Positions 1-10,820 of a stretch of DNA of 64,000 bases are shown piece after piece. Origin of the DNA: Propionibacteriaceae bacterium (lineage in GTDB: Bacteria; Actinomycetota; Actinomycetes; Propionibacteriales; Propionibacteriaceae); contig JAPUEI010000075.1 in assembly GCA_027492675.1 (NCBI GenBank), positions 107,260 to 171,259 of the forward strand, in the 5' to 3' direction. The position numbers and the translations under genes were made by a program. The notes under the pieces are model-generated. The model did no database searches. It was not told the origin of the DNA and saw only the letters and a list, made by a program, of their open reading frames with translations. Position 1 is the stretch's first letter, and the number at the start of each line of letters is the position of its first letter.

Positions 1-1038
1 GGTGAGGTCGTCGAGGTGCGGATCACCGAGGACGCGCATGCCTCGTACGCGAGGGGCGACGCGGTGGCCGTTCTCGAACCGGCCGAGGGCCGCGTCGTGC
101 CGCCGTGTCCCGTGGCGGGTCCGGGTGGCTGCGGCGGCTGCGACTTCCAGCACGTCGACCTGGCCATGCAGCGCGAGCTGAAGCGCCGGATCGTGGCGGA
201 GCAGCTGATGCGGCTGGCGACGTACGAGTGGGACGGCGAGGTAGAGGTAGTCGGGAACGCGTCCGGGCTCGGATGGCGTACGAGGATGCGGTACCAGGTG
301 GCCTCGGACGGCACGCTGGGCCTGCGCGCTCACAGGTCCCACGAGATCGTCCGCCTGCCCGAACAGGGCTGCCTGATCGCCCATCCCGACCAGCCCGCAC
401 TCGAGGGGCTGTACGAGCCGGGCCTCGAGGTGGTGGTCGCCGGCCACGGGGCGCAGTCGGCCGTGGTCGTCGACGGTGAGGTGGCCTCGGGCCAGCGGAC
501 GCTCGTCGAGCAGGCCGCGGGGCGGTCGTGGCGGGTCGCCGCGGACGGCTTCTGGCAGGTGCACGAGGATGCGCCCGAGACGCTGGTACGCGCGGTGCTG
601 GAGGGGCTCGACCCACACCCCGGCGAGACCGCGTGGGATCTGTACTGCGGGGTCGGCCTGTTCGCCGGGGCCCTGGTGGACGCCGGCGCGTCCGTACGTG
701 GCGTCGAGTCGTCGGGACGCGCTGTACGAGACGCCATGCGCAACGTTCCCGAGGCCGACTTCACGGCCGGCCGTGTCGAGCTGGTCACCCGTCGCTGGCC
801 TTCCCGCGTCGACCTCGTGGTGTGCGACCCGCCCCGCACCGGTCTCGGCAAGGCGGCCGTCGCGCAGGTCGTACGTCGTCAGCCCCGGCGTGTCGCGTAC
901 GTCGCCTGCGACCCTGCCGCGCTCGCCCGGGACATCGCCACCTTCGCAGCCGCCGGATACTCCGTGAAATCCTTGCGGGCGTTCGACATTTTCCCGATGA
1001 CGCAGCACGTGGAGTGCGTGGCCGTCCTGGCTCGTTGA
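1..1038 (+). CDS. Class I SAM-dependent RNA (uracil-5-)methyltransferase, TrmA/RlmD family, 5' partial
   Basis: This enzyme probably methylates C5 of a uracil in rRNA or tRNA using S-adenosylmethionine. The frame is open from base 1, and the first residues look like the end of a TRAM domain, so the true start lies outside the window; the GTG at 16 is internal. Visible motifs, numbered from base 1, are an iron-sulfur cysteine set at residues 36, 44 and 47 (C-x7-C-x2-C), a later Cys in EQGCLIAHP, the SAM loop DLYCGVGLFAG, the CDPPRTGLG motif, and the catalytic-cysteine segment YVACDPAALARD near the C-terminus. The Fe-S cysteines point to the RlmD/RumA-like branch, but the exact target base cannot be read. 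The gene is followed by 134 nt and then the aconitase gene. Confidence 0.9.
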   Translation, partial: GEVVEVRITEDAHASYARGDAVAVLEPAEGRVVPPCPVAGPGGCGGCDFQHVDLAMQRELKRRIVAEQLMRLATYEWDGEVEVVGNASGLGWRTRMRYQVASDGTLGLRAHRSHEIVRLPEQGCLIAHPDQPALEGLYEPGLEVVVAGHGAQSAVVVDGEVASGQRTLVEQAAGRSWRVAADGFWQVHEDAPETLVRAVLEGLDPHPGETAWDLYCGVGLFAGALVDAGASVRGVESSGRAVRDAMRNVPEADFTAGRVELVTRRWPSRVDLVVCDPPRTGLGKAAVAQVVRRQPRRVAYVACDPAALARDIATFAAAGYSVKSLRAFDIFPMTQHVECVAVLAR

Positions 1039-1112
1039 AACCCGGGCGCGTCTTTGTCCCCGTTGAGGGAATTGTCTTGGCAGGATGGGTGTCCTGAACG
1101 CGTGTCGCGTGG

Positions 1113-1130
1113 TATCTTGACATCAAGATA
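1113..1130. promoter_or_regulatory. Perfect palindromic operator upstream of aconitase
   Basis: TATCTTGA-CA-TCAAGATA is a perfect 8+8 inverted repeat with a 2-nt centre, 42 nt before the aconitase ATG. A TTGACA hexamer (1117-1122), a possible -35 element, lies inside it, so a bound repressor would block the polymerase. From memory, the MarR-family regulator TamR of Streptomyces uses operators of this kind upstream of aconitase and other citric-acid-cycle genes. That assignment is inference, and no MarR gene is present in the window. Confidence 0.7.
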
Positions 1131-1172
1131 CCTGGGACTCTGTCCCGCCCTCATCGTCGGAGGAGCATTTCA

Positions 1173-3845
<2,673 letters not shown>

Positions 3846-3858
3846 CAGGTTCACCGTC

Positions 3859-3890
3859 GACGGGGCGTCGCCTTCGGGTGGCGCCCCGTC
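3859..3890. terminator. Hairpin between convergent genes
   Basis: A 14-nt stem (two G-T wobbles) closes a TTCG tetraloop, lying between the end of aconitase and the end of the convergent HIT gene. There is no long T run, as is usual in high-GC actinobacteria. It may serve both directions. Confidence 0.75.
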
Positions 3891-3917
3891 GCCATGCCCG
3901 GTCTCGATGCACTCGCC

Positions 3918-4346
3918 TCAGGCGTCCAGCGCGTCGCGGAGCAGCGTGGCGTAGGCGGCCATCTGGCCCGCGGCGTACGAGCGCCTTGGCCAGAAGAACC
4001 CCTTGAGACCGTCGCCCTTCGTGCGGGGGACCACGTGGACGTGCAGGTGGGGTACGGACTGGCTCACGGTGTTGTTGACCGCCACGAAGCTGCCTTGAGC
4101 GCCCAGGCCGGTAACCATCGCGGATGCCAGCCGCTGAACCAGGCCCATGAGCGGCGCGAGCTGGTCGGCCGGCAGCTCGGGGAGCGTCGCGACGTGCTGG
4201 AGCGGACAGACCAGCGTGTGGCCGTGGAACACCGGACGGTGGTCCAGGAACGCGATCGCGTGGTCGGTCCGGGCGATGATCTCGGCGTCCAGGTCGCCGG
4301 CGGCGATCCGGCAGATGATGTCGCGGGGGTCTGCGGGCGTGGTCAC
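3918..4346 (-). CDS. HIT-family nucleotide hydrolase
   Basis: A 142-residue histidine-triad protein. Such enzymes hydrolyse nucleoside phosphoramidates or dinucleoside polyphosphates. The catalytic triad HLHVHVVPR lies near residues 98-106, and the fold motif GHTLVCPLQHV precedes it. The GTG start at 4346 reads MTTPADPRDIICRI; no CxxC zinc site is present at the N-terminus, unlike the second HIT protein at 50358. It is divergent from the small membrane-protein gene at 4373, with only 26 nt between the starts. The physiological substrate cannot be predicted. Confidence 0.9.
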   Translation of the reverse strand: MTTPADPRDIICRIAAGDLDAEIIARTDHAIAFLDHRPVFHGHTLVCPLQHVATLPELPADQLAPLMGLVQRLASAMVTGLGAQGSFVAVNNTVSQSVPHLHVHVVPRTKGDGLKGFFWPRRSYAAGQMAAYATLLRDALDA

Positions 4347-4372
4347 AGGCCCATTCTGTAACCTCCCGTGTC

Positions 4373-4861
4373 ATGGCTATGCGCGTCCGTGAGACACCGT
4401 CGGGCGGGCTCCGCGTCTCGTACGCCTTCCTGGTCACCGTTCTGAGCGGGCTCGGCGGTCTGCTGGTGCTCGCGATGGTGAGCCCGATCATCTCCAGGTC
4501 CGGCGTCTGCGCCGCCGACGAGACGTTGTTCTGCGGCCTCGCCGTCGGCCTCATCGCCTGGGCGGTGGGGACCTGGCTGGTCATGGCGTGGCTGTCGTCG
4601 GTGATGCGGCTGAGCTGGCGCTTCCTGGTGGTGAACATCGGTCTCCAGCTGCTGCTCATCCAGGCCGTGCTGCAGTCCGACTCGCTGTGGTGGTTGGTGG
4701 GACTGCTCGTCGTGCCGGTTGCGGCCGCACTGCTCAGCGACCCTGGACGGGTCCGCGACGAGGTGCCGCGCTGGCAGTCGATCACCATTCTCGCCGGGGG
4801 AGCGGTCGTGCTGGTCGAGTTCCCGCTCTGGGTGTGGTTCGGGGTTCTCGCCGGGGCTTGA
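4373..4861 (+). CDS. Small multi-pass membrane protein, unknown function
   Basis: A 162-residue protein with about four hydrophobic segments (roughly residues 17-41, 53-75, 84-112 and 137-160) separated by short charged loops. I recognise no catalytic motif and no named family. The start could be either ATG at 4373 or ATG at 4379; no convincing ribosome-binding site decides. It sits between the divergent HIT gene and the LexA-boxed gene. The promoter of that next gene overlaps the 3' end of this one. Confidence 0.7.
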   Translation: MAMRVRETPSGGLRVSYAFLVTVLSGLGGLLVLAMVSPIISRSGVCAADETLFCGLAVGLIAWAVGTWLVMAWLSSVMRLSWRFLVVNIGLQLLLIQAVLQSDSLWWLVGLLVVPVAAALLSDPGRVRDEVPRWQSITILAGGAVVLVEFPLWVWFGVLAGA

Positions 4862-4902
4862 CGGCGCCGCACCCCTCGAATCATAATCGAACATACGTTC
4901 GA
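4858..4902 (+). promoter_or_regulatory. Promoter with LexA SOS box
   Basis: TCGAAC-ATAC-GTTCGA at 4887-4902 is an exact match to the actinobacterial LexA consensus TCGAAC-N4-GTTCGA. A plausible promoter lies just upstream: -35 TTGACG at 4858-4863 and -10 CATAAT at 4882-4887, with an 18-nt spacer. The SOS box abuts the -10, so LexA binding would block initiation. The start codon is at 4918, 15 nt after the box. Confidence 0.88.
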
Positions 4903-4917
4903 TGAAGGGGGACGGTC

Positions 4918-5337
4918 ATGGCGCAGCCGGCGGTGACGTGGACGCAGGAGCGATCGTGGCGCGAGGAGTGCCGGATCTACGTGCCACCGGGGTGGCCCGA
5001 CGCCGTACGACCGCCTGGGGCTCCCGACTGGGAGGTGACGGCGACGGCCTTCCTGCTGGACTGCTGCCCACCTGACTACCGGTCTCACCTCGTGCTGCGC
5101 CGACACCCGGTCGTGCTGGCGAGGTTCGCCGCCGAGCACGTCGAGGCCCAGCTGCGGGCGGCGAAGGACGGGCTCGCAGGAGTGCGTTCGGCGCTAGCCG
5201 ACTACGTGCCCGTGGAGGTCATCCAGTCCGCCGCCGATGCGTGGCAGGAGGAGGCTGCGCGGTTGGTACGGGTGCGGCGTGCCGTCGCGCTCGTCGAGGA
5301 GGCGCTGCGGGGACGCATCTTCATCCGTCGCCTGTAG
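4918..5337 (+). CDS. LexA-controlled conserved hypothetical protein
   Basis: A 139-residue soluble protein that I cannot assign to a family. The N-terminal half has a WEVTATAFLLDCCPPDYRSH segment. The C-terminal two thirds look fully helical and rich in Ala, Glu and Arg, ending in EEALRGRIFIRRL. An AAGGGGGA ribosome-binding region lies about 6 nt before the ATG. The exact SOS box upstream implies induction by DNA damage, so a role in the damage response is a fair inference. No polymerase, nuclease or imuA/imuB gene is adjacent. A nucleotide-binding loop is not visible. Confidence 0.85.
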   Translation: MAQPAVTWTQERSWREECRIYVPPGWPDAVRPPGAPDWEVTATAFLLDCCPPDYRSHLVLRRHPVVLARFAAEHVEAQLRAAKDGLAGVRSALADYVPVEVIQSAADAWQEEAARLVRVRRAVALVEEALRGRIFIRRL

Positions 5338-5466
5338 TGATCGTCACCCGCGTCTCACGCCGCCTGCGTCAGCGGTCTGACCCCGGGTCGGATCGTGGTC
5401 GCGAATCCCCGGGCGGCCCCGCTCGCCAAATCGTGATCCGGGGTCGCGCGCCCTAGACTCGTTCGC

Positions 5467-7401
5467 ATGTCATTGCTGGAACGGGTCTCGGAGCCTGCCG
5501 CGCTGCGCAGGCTGACGAGGGAGCAGCTCGACGAGCTGGCCGCCGAGATCAGAGCGTTCCTCGTGTCCAGCGTCAGTCGTACGGGCGGGCACCTCGGCCC
5601 CAACCTCGGCGTCGTGGAGTTGACCATCGCGCTCCACCGCGTCTTCGACTCCCCGCGCGATCCGCTCGTCTTCGACACCGGCCACCAGACGTACGTGCAC
5701 AAGATCCTCACCGGACGCCGGGACCGCTTCCCCACGTTGCGGCAGCAGGACGGCCTGTCCGGCTACCCCTGCCGTGAGGAGTCCGAGCACGACTGGGTCG
5801 AGAGCTCGCACGCCTCGGCTGCGCTGTCGTGGGCCGACGGTCTGGCCAAGGCGTTCCGGCTGCGCGGCGAGACCGATCGCACCGTCGTCGCCGTCGTGGG
5901 CGACGGCTCGCTCACCGGCGGCATGGCCTGGGAGGCGTTGAACAACATCGCCGCCGACCCCGATCTCCCGCTCGTTGTGGTCGTGAACGACAACGGCCGC
6001 TCCTACACCTCCACGGTCGGCGGCATCGCCAACCAGCTGTCGGCGATGCGCACCGACAAGCGGTACGAGCCGATGCTGAAGATGATCAAGACCACCGTCT
6101 CCAACACGCCGATCGTCGGAAAGCCTGCGTACGACCTGTTGCACGGCCTCAAGAGCGGCATCAAGGACGTCCTCGCGCCGCAGGGGCTGTTCTCCGACCT
6201 CGGCATGAAGTACGTCGGCCCGATCGACGGCCACGACATCGGTGCCCTCGAGACGGCGCTGGCGCAGGCCAAGCGCTTCGGCGGGCCGGTCATCGTGCAC
6301 GCCATCACCGTGAAGGGCCGCGGGTTCAAGGCAGCAGAGGATCACGACGAGGACCGGTTCCACAGCGTCGGCAAGATCGACGAGCACACCGGCGAACCGC
6401 TGCACACATCGACCGCCGAGTCCTGGACGGATGTGTTCGGCGACGAGCTCGTACGGATCGCGGCCGACGACAAGCGCCTCGTCGCGATCACGGCCGCGAT
6501 GCTCAATCCGGTGGGCCTCGGCGCCTTCCAGGCCGCCTACCCATCGCGCACCTTCGACGTGGGGATCGCCGAGCAGCACGCCGTGACCTCGGCGGCCGGA
6601 CTCGCGATGGCAGGCATGCACCCTGTCGTGGCGCTGTACTCGACGTTCCTCAACCGCGCGTTCGACCAGCTCATCATGGACGTCGCTCTGCACCGGCTCG
6701 GCGTGACCTTCGTCCTCGACCGCGGTGGCGTCACCGGTCCGGACGGCGCCAGCCACCACGGCGTCTGGGACCACACGATCGCTGCCGTCGTGCCGGGCTT
6801 GCGTATGTGCGAGCCGCGCGATGCCACCCGGCTGCGCGAGGCTCTGCGCACCGCGGCCGCCGTCGACGACGCACCGACCGTGATCCGCTACTCCAAGGAA
6901 CCGGTTCCGGACGACATCGTGGCCGTACGGACGGTGCAGGGGGTCGATGTTCTCGCCGAGGAGCCCGACGCGCGTGTGCTCGTCGTGGGCCATGGGCAAC
7001 TCGTGGACATGGCGCTCGACGTGGGCCGACGGCTCAGCCAGCAGGGCATCCCCGCGACCGTCGTCGATCCGGTGTGGTCGCTCCCGGTCAACCCCGCCCT
7101 CATACAGCTCGCCGGTGACCATGACCTGGTGGTCACCATCGAGGACGCCGTCGTCGGCGGAGGCCTGGGAGCGCAGCTCTCCGCAGCCGTCGCCGCGTCC
7201 GCGCGGCCCGTCGTGGTGCGGCAGTTCGGCATCGGGCACCAGTTCCTGCCGCAAGGCACGCGCGACCAAGTGCTCGAAAGGGTGGGTCTGACCGCCCAGG
7301 CTGTGGCTCTGGCCACCATCGAGTCCCTCGTCTCGAACGATGACGACCGGGCCCCGGCCACGCCTACGGCGATCGGTCTACCGCCGGCTCCCGAGGCCTG
7401 A
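5467..7401 (+). CDS. dxs: 1-deoxy-D-xylulose-5-phosphate synthase
   Basis: DXS condenses pyruvate and glyceraldehyde 3-phosphate, using thiamine diphosphate, in the first step of the MEP isoprenoid pathway. The 644 residues match the family length. Visible motifs are the early GGHLGPNLGVVELT, the ThDP-binding GDGSLTGGMAWEALNN (from about residue 145), the catalytic-glutamate segment VGIAEQHAV, and DRGGVTGPDG. The ATG at 5467 gives a standard N-terminus (MSLLERVSEPAALRRL). The convergent RNase D gene ends 3 nt beyond its stop, and no terminator is seen between them. Confidence 0.97.
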   Translation: MSLLERVSEPAALRRLTREQLDELAAEIRAFLVSSVSRTGGHLGPNLGVVELTIALHRVFDSPRDPLVFDTGHQTYVHKILTGRRDRFPTLRQQDGLSGYPCREESEHDWVESSHASAALSWADGLAKAFRLRGETDRTVVAVVGDGSLTGGMAWEALNNIAADPDLPLVVVVNDNGRSYTSTVGGIANQLSAMRTDKRYEPMLKMIKTTVSNTPIVGKPAYDLLHGLKSGIKDVLAPQGLFSDLGMKYVGPIDGHDIGALETALAQAKRFGGPVIVHAITVKGRGFKAAEDHDEDRFHSVGKIDEHTGEPLHTSTAESWTDVFGDELVRIAADDKRLVAITAAMLNPVGLGAFQAAYPSRTFDVGIAEQHAVTSAAGLAMAGMHPVVALYSTFLNRAFDQLIMDVALHRLGVTFVLDRGGVTGPDGASHHGVWDHTIAAVVPGLRMCEPRDATRLREALRTAAAVDDAPTVIRYSKEPVPDDIVAVRTVQGVDVLAEEPDARVLVVGHGQLVDMALDVGRRLSQQGIPATVVDPVWSLPVNPALIQLAGDHDLVVTIEDAVVGGGLGAQLSAAVAASARPVVVRQFGIGHQFLPQGTRDQVLERVGLTAQAVALATIESLVSNDDDRAPATPTAIGLPPAPEA

Positions 7402-7404
7402 GGC

Positions 7405-8649
7405 TCAGAGCGCGGCGAGGGCCACGGCGATCGGCGGGGCGACCAGGTCGACCTGCCACGCTCGTGCCCCGAGGTGAGCAAGCTGCTCCCGTACGGCGCT
7501 CTCGTCGATCGCGGTCGGCGCCCACAGCAGCCTGCGCAACGGGTCCGGCGCGATGAGGTTCTCGATGGGCAGCTGCAGCGTCTCGGCGAGGTCCACGAGC
7601 ACCGGTCGTACAGCCTCCCAGCGCGCCGCGGCCTCCGGATCGCGCGACGCCCAGGAGCGCGGCGGCGGGGGTCCGTCGGCCGGCAGGTACAAGGGCGGCA
7701 GCTCTGTGGGGGGAAGGTCGAGCGCCCGCTGGATCGCGTCCAACCAGGTCTGCCTGTACCGCTTGGCCTCCCGCCGGTTGAACCGGGGGATCGCCTGCAG
7801 GGTGCGGTGGTCAACGGAGGGCGAGGAGCCCTTCACGCCGGCCGCCACCATGGCGATGCCCTCGTCGCCGAGGATCCGGCCGGGCGCCTTGTCGAGCTCC
7901 CGAGCGATCCCGTCGCGCACCGTCCACAGCTCGCGGACGACGGCGAGCCCACGGGCACTGCGGACGCTGTGCATGCCGGACGTACGTCGCCAGGGATCGG
8001 TGCGGGGGACGACCGGAAGGGCCGCCTGCTCCAGCAGGTACGCGAACTCCTGCTCGGCCCACTCCCTCTTGCCCGCGGCCACGAGCTGGCCGTCGAGGAT
8101 GTCGCGCAGGTCGATGAGCAGGTCGACGTCCAGAGCCGCGTACGCGAGCCAGTCGGCCGGGAGCGGTCGTACGGACCAGTCGGCGGCGCTGTGCTCCTTG
8201 AGCAGGCGTACGCCGAGCAGCTGCTCCACGAGTGTCCCCAGGGCGACCCTGGGATAGCCCAGCAGTCGCGCGGCCAGCTCGGTATCGAACAGGCTGCCCG
8301 GCATCAGGCCGGCGTCGACGAGGCACGGAAGGTCCTGGGTGGCCGCGTGGATGATCCACTCGGCGTCCTTGAGCGCGTCCTGGAGGACGGAGAGCCCGGG
8401 ATCGGGCATGAGCGGGATCGGGTCGAGCAGGGCGTTGCCGACGCCGGCGCGGCGGAACTGCACGAGGTACGCGCGACCGGTGTAGCGAAAGCCCTGGGCC
8501 CGCTCGGTGTCGACAGCCACCGGGCCGGTGCCCGTCGCCAACTGGGCCGCGAGGTGATCGAGCGCCGCAGGATCGTCGACGACCGCGGGCACACCCTCGC
8601 GTGGTGAGGTCAGGACGGGGACGTCGGCGACCGGCTCTTCGTCGGTCAT
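7405..8649 (-). CDS. rnd: Ribonuclease D, HRDC domain
   Basis: A 414-residue DEDD 3'-5' exoribonuclease, expected to trim tRNA and other stable RNA precursors. Exo I (VAVDTERAQGFRY), Exo II (IHAATQDLPCL) and Exo III (YAALDVDLLIDL) are all present in the first ~190 residues, followed by an HRDC domain and an Ala-rich tail. I chose the ATG at 8649 rather than an upstream in-frame start because it overlaps the stop of the DUF3000 gene as ATGA, which implies translational coupling. The gene order DUF3000-RNase D facing dxs matches, from memory, Rv2680-Rv2682c of M. tuberculosis. Confidence 0.92.
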   Translation of the reverse strand: MTDEEPVADVPVLTSPREGVPAVVDDPAALDHLAAQLATGTGPVAVDTERAQGFRYTGRAYLVQFRRAGVGNALLDPIPLMPDPGLSVLQDALKDAEWIIHAATQDLPCLVDAGLMPGSLFDTELAARLLGYPRVALGTLVEQLLGVRLLKEHSAADWSVRPLPADWLAYAALDVDLLIDLRDILDGQLVAAGKREWAEQEFAYLLEQAALPVVPRTDPWRRTSGMHSVRSARGLAVVRELWTVRDGIARELDKAPGRILGDEGIAMVAAGVKGSSPSVDHRTLQAIPRFNRREAKRYRQTWLDAIQRALDLPPTELPPLYLPADGPPPPRSWASRDPEAAARWEAVRPVLVDLAETLQLPIENLIAPDPLRRLLWAPTAIDESAVREQLAHLGARAWQVDLVAPPIAVALAAL

Positions 8650-9233
8650 CGGCGCGGGCGCCGGGCGGTGAGAGGAACCACGCCGGGGGGGACCGGCGGG
8701 AGCCCGCTGAGCGTGCACAGGACGTCCTGCCAGGCGGCGATGTGCCCCGACAGCGACAGCCCCGGTCCGAGGTCGGGGGTCCAGGAGGCGCGGATCTCGA
8801 CCTCGGCGCTGCCCGGGTCCGCGGCGAGCTCGCCGAACGGGGTGCTGATCACCGCCGAGACCGTACCGCTGGGTTCGCGATAGGTGGCGCCGCGGGTCTC
8901 CAGAGCCTCGACGAGCCAGCTCCAGACGACGTCGGCAAGCATCGGGTCACGGACCATCTCCGGCTCGACGTCAGCCTTGCTGTACGTCACGCAGCGGAAG
9001 GTGCCGTCCCAGGCCTCGTTGCCGGCGGGATCGTGGAGGAGCACGAGGCGACCCGAGCCGCGCTCGTCATCGCCAACCACGACATCCGCGCTGACCGCGA
9101 CCGAGTACGGGGCGATGCGCTGGGGTGACGGGATCTCCTCGATCGAGACCTCGGGACGCCAGGCCGTCCCCTTCAGGTCGCGCAGGGCGCGCGCGAACGT
9201 CGGCGGGACTGACGGGTGGCTTCGCGCGGTCAC
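8646..9233 (-). CDS. DUF3000 family protein
   Basis: A 195-residue soluble protein of the actinobacteria-specific DUF3000 family, function unknown. The N-terminal PPTFARALRDLKG, the central APYSVAVSADV and the C-terminal W-rich SGHIAAWQDVLCTLSGLPP are recognisable. The GTG start at 9233 is the first gene of the pair; the RNase D gene follows with a 4-nt overlap. The tight coupling suggests a shared expression programme, and possibly a shared RNA-related role, which is inference. Confidence 0.85.
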   Translation of the reverse strand: MTARSHPSVPPTFARALRDLKGTAWRPEVSIEEIPSPQRIAPYSVAVSADVVVGDDERGSGRLVLLHDPAGNEAWDGTFRCVTYSKADVEPEMVRDPMLADVVWSWLVEALETRGATYREPSGTVSAVISTPFGELAADPGSAEVEIRASWTPDLGPGLSLSGHIAAWQDVLCTLSGLPPVPPGVVPLTARRPRR

Positions 9234-9251
9234 AGGGTCAATCTAGGTGGC

Positions 9252-9289
9252 CGATGCTCTCGGCGCGGATGGACGCGCCGAGAGCATCG
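9252..9289. terminator. Strong 16-bp hairpin terminator
   Basis: A perfect 16-bp inverted repeat (CGATGCTCTCGGCGCG and its complement) encloses a 6-nt loop, just after the msrB stop on the minus strand. It separates msrB from the DUF3000-rnd pair. Confidence 0.85.
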
Positions 9290-9292
9290 CGC

Positions 9293-9706
9293 TCACTGCT
9301 CGGACGGACGCAGCTGCAGGCTCACCGAGTTGATGCAGTAGCGGTCGTCGGTCGGGGTGTCGTACCCCTCGCCGTGGAACACGTGCCCGAGGTGGGACCC
9401 GCACGACGCGCACCGCACCTCCACGCGGCTGCTGGCCAGGGAGTTGTCCTCCACGTAGAGCACGCTGTCTCCGGCGAGCGGCGCGAAGAACGAGGGCCAG
9501 CCACAATGCGAGTCGAACTTCTCGGTCGAGCGGAAGAGCTCGGCACCGCAGGCGCGGCACTCGTACACGCCCTCGGTGTGGGTGTCGGTGTACTCGCCGA
9601 TGAACGGCCGCTCGGTGCCGGCCTGGCGCAGCACGTGGTACTCGGCGGCGCTGAGCTGGCTGCGCCATTCGTCCTCGGTCTTGACGATCTTGAGCTGTGC
9701 GGTCAC
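9293..9706 (-). CDS. msrB: Peptide-methionine (R)-S-oxide reductase
   Basis: MsrB reduces the R-epimer of methionine sulfoxide in proteins. The 137-residue product has both zinc CxxC pairs (CRACG and CASCG), the HCGWPSFFAP segment, and the nucleophile cysteine in RYCINSVSLQL. The start is GTG at 9706 with an AAGGGAG ribosome-binding site; the open frame continues far upstream but without family similarity. It is divergent from the LigD-type polymerase gene, and a strong terminator follows it. Confidence 0.95.
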   Translation of the reverse strand: MTAQLKIVKTEDEWRSQLSAAEYHVLRQAGTERPFIGEYTDTHTEGVYECRACGAELFRSTEKFDSHCGWPSFFAPLAGDSVLYVEDNSLASSRVEVRCASCGSHLGHVFHGEGYDTPTDDRYCINSVSLQLRPSEQ

Positions 9707-9745
9707 TTTAGAACTCCCTTCGACTTCCAAACCTAGGTGGCATCC

Positions 9746-10810
9746 ATGGCCAAGGACGAGACCACCGTCGACGCGGACGGCCGCGAGGTGCGGATCTCGA
9801 GCCCGTCCAAGCCGTACTTCCCCGAGCTCGGTCTCACCAAGCTCGATGTCGTGCAGTACGTGCTCGCCGTGGGTCCCGGCATCCTCGCTGCCCTCAAGGA
9901 CCGGCCCACGACCATGGAACGGTGGCTCGAGGGGGTCACTCCCGGCGCGTCGTTGCGTGGTCCCGACAACCGTGATGGCAACGCCTTCTACCAGAAGCAC
10001 GCGCCGACCCGCGGTATTCCGGACTGGGTGCAGACGACGACGGTGACCTTCCCCTCGGGGCGTCCTGCGGTCGAGGTCGCACCCGCCGACCTCGCCACGA
10101 TCGTCTGGATGGTGAACCTCGCGACGATCCGGTTCCACCCCTGGCCCGTACGCCACCCGCGTACCGATGAGGTGGACCAGCTGCGGATCGACCTCGACCC
10201 ACAGCCGGGCACGACCTTCGCGCAGGCGAGGGAGGCCGCCCTCGGGTTGCGTGGCGTCCTCGCGGACGCCGGCCTTGAGGGGTTCGTGAAGACCTCAGGC
10301 GGCCGCGGACTTCACGTGTTCGCGCGGGTCGAGCCCGCGGACTTCATCGACGCCCGGCATGCGGCGATCGCCGTCGGGCGCGAGCTGGAGCGTCGCCTGC
10401 CGGAGACCGTGTCGACGGCCTGGTGGAAGGAGGAGCGGGGGGCGAAGATCTTCGTCGACTTCAACCAGATGTCCCGTGATCGGCTGATGGCGTCGGCGTA
10501 CTCGATCCGCCCGACGCCCGAGGCGCGGGTCTCGGCGCCGCTGGACTGGGACGAGGTGCCGCACGTCACGCCCGACGACTTCACGGTCGTGTCCATGCCC
10601 GCGTGGTTCGCCGAGCGGGGCGACGTGTGGCGCGCGCTGGAGGAGTCCACGCCGGCCCCGATCCGTACGGCCCTCGACTGGTACGACCGGGACGAGGCGA
10701 ACGGGCAGGGCGAGATGCCGTACCCACCGGAGTACCCGAAGATGCCCGGCGAGCCGCCGCGCGTCCAGCCGAGCCGCATGAACGAAGCCAACTGGGCGGA
10801 AGGCAACTAG
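9746..10810 (+). CDS. LigD-type primase-polymerase domain protein
   Basis: A 354-residue stand-alone homologue of the polymerase domain of bacterial NHEJ ligase D (archaeo-eukaryotic primase fold). Family members insert ribo- or deoxynucleotides at DNA ends. The metal-binding RIDLDPQPGTTF, the TSGGRGLHVFARV motif and the KIFVDFNQMSRDRLMASAYS motif are intact. The ATG at 9746 has AGGTGG at 9735-9740; an in-frame GTG at 9737 is the alternative. There are no ligase or nuclease domains and no Ku gene in the window, so participation in end joining cannot be concluded from context. Confidence 0.88.
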   Translation: MAKDETTVDADGREVRISSPSKPYFPELGLTKLDVVQYVLAVGPGILAALKDRPTTMERWLEGVTPGASLRGPDNRDGNAFYQKHAPTRGIPDWVQTTTVTFPSGRPAVEVAPADLATIVWMVNLATIRFHPWPVRHPRTDEVDQLRIDLDPQPGTTFAQAREAALGLRGVLADAGLEGFVKTSGGRGLHVFARVEPADFIDARHAAIAVGRELERRLPETVSTAWWKEERGAKIFVDFNQMSRDRLMASAYSIRPTPEARVSAPLDWDEVPHVTPDDFTVVSMPAWFAERGDVWRALEESTPAPIRTALDWYDRDEANGQGEMPYPPEYPKMPGEPPRVQPSRMNEANWAEGN

Positions 10811-10820
10811 TGTCGGCGCC

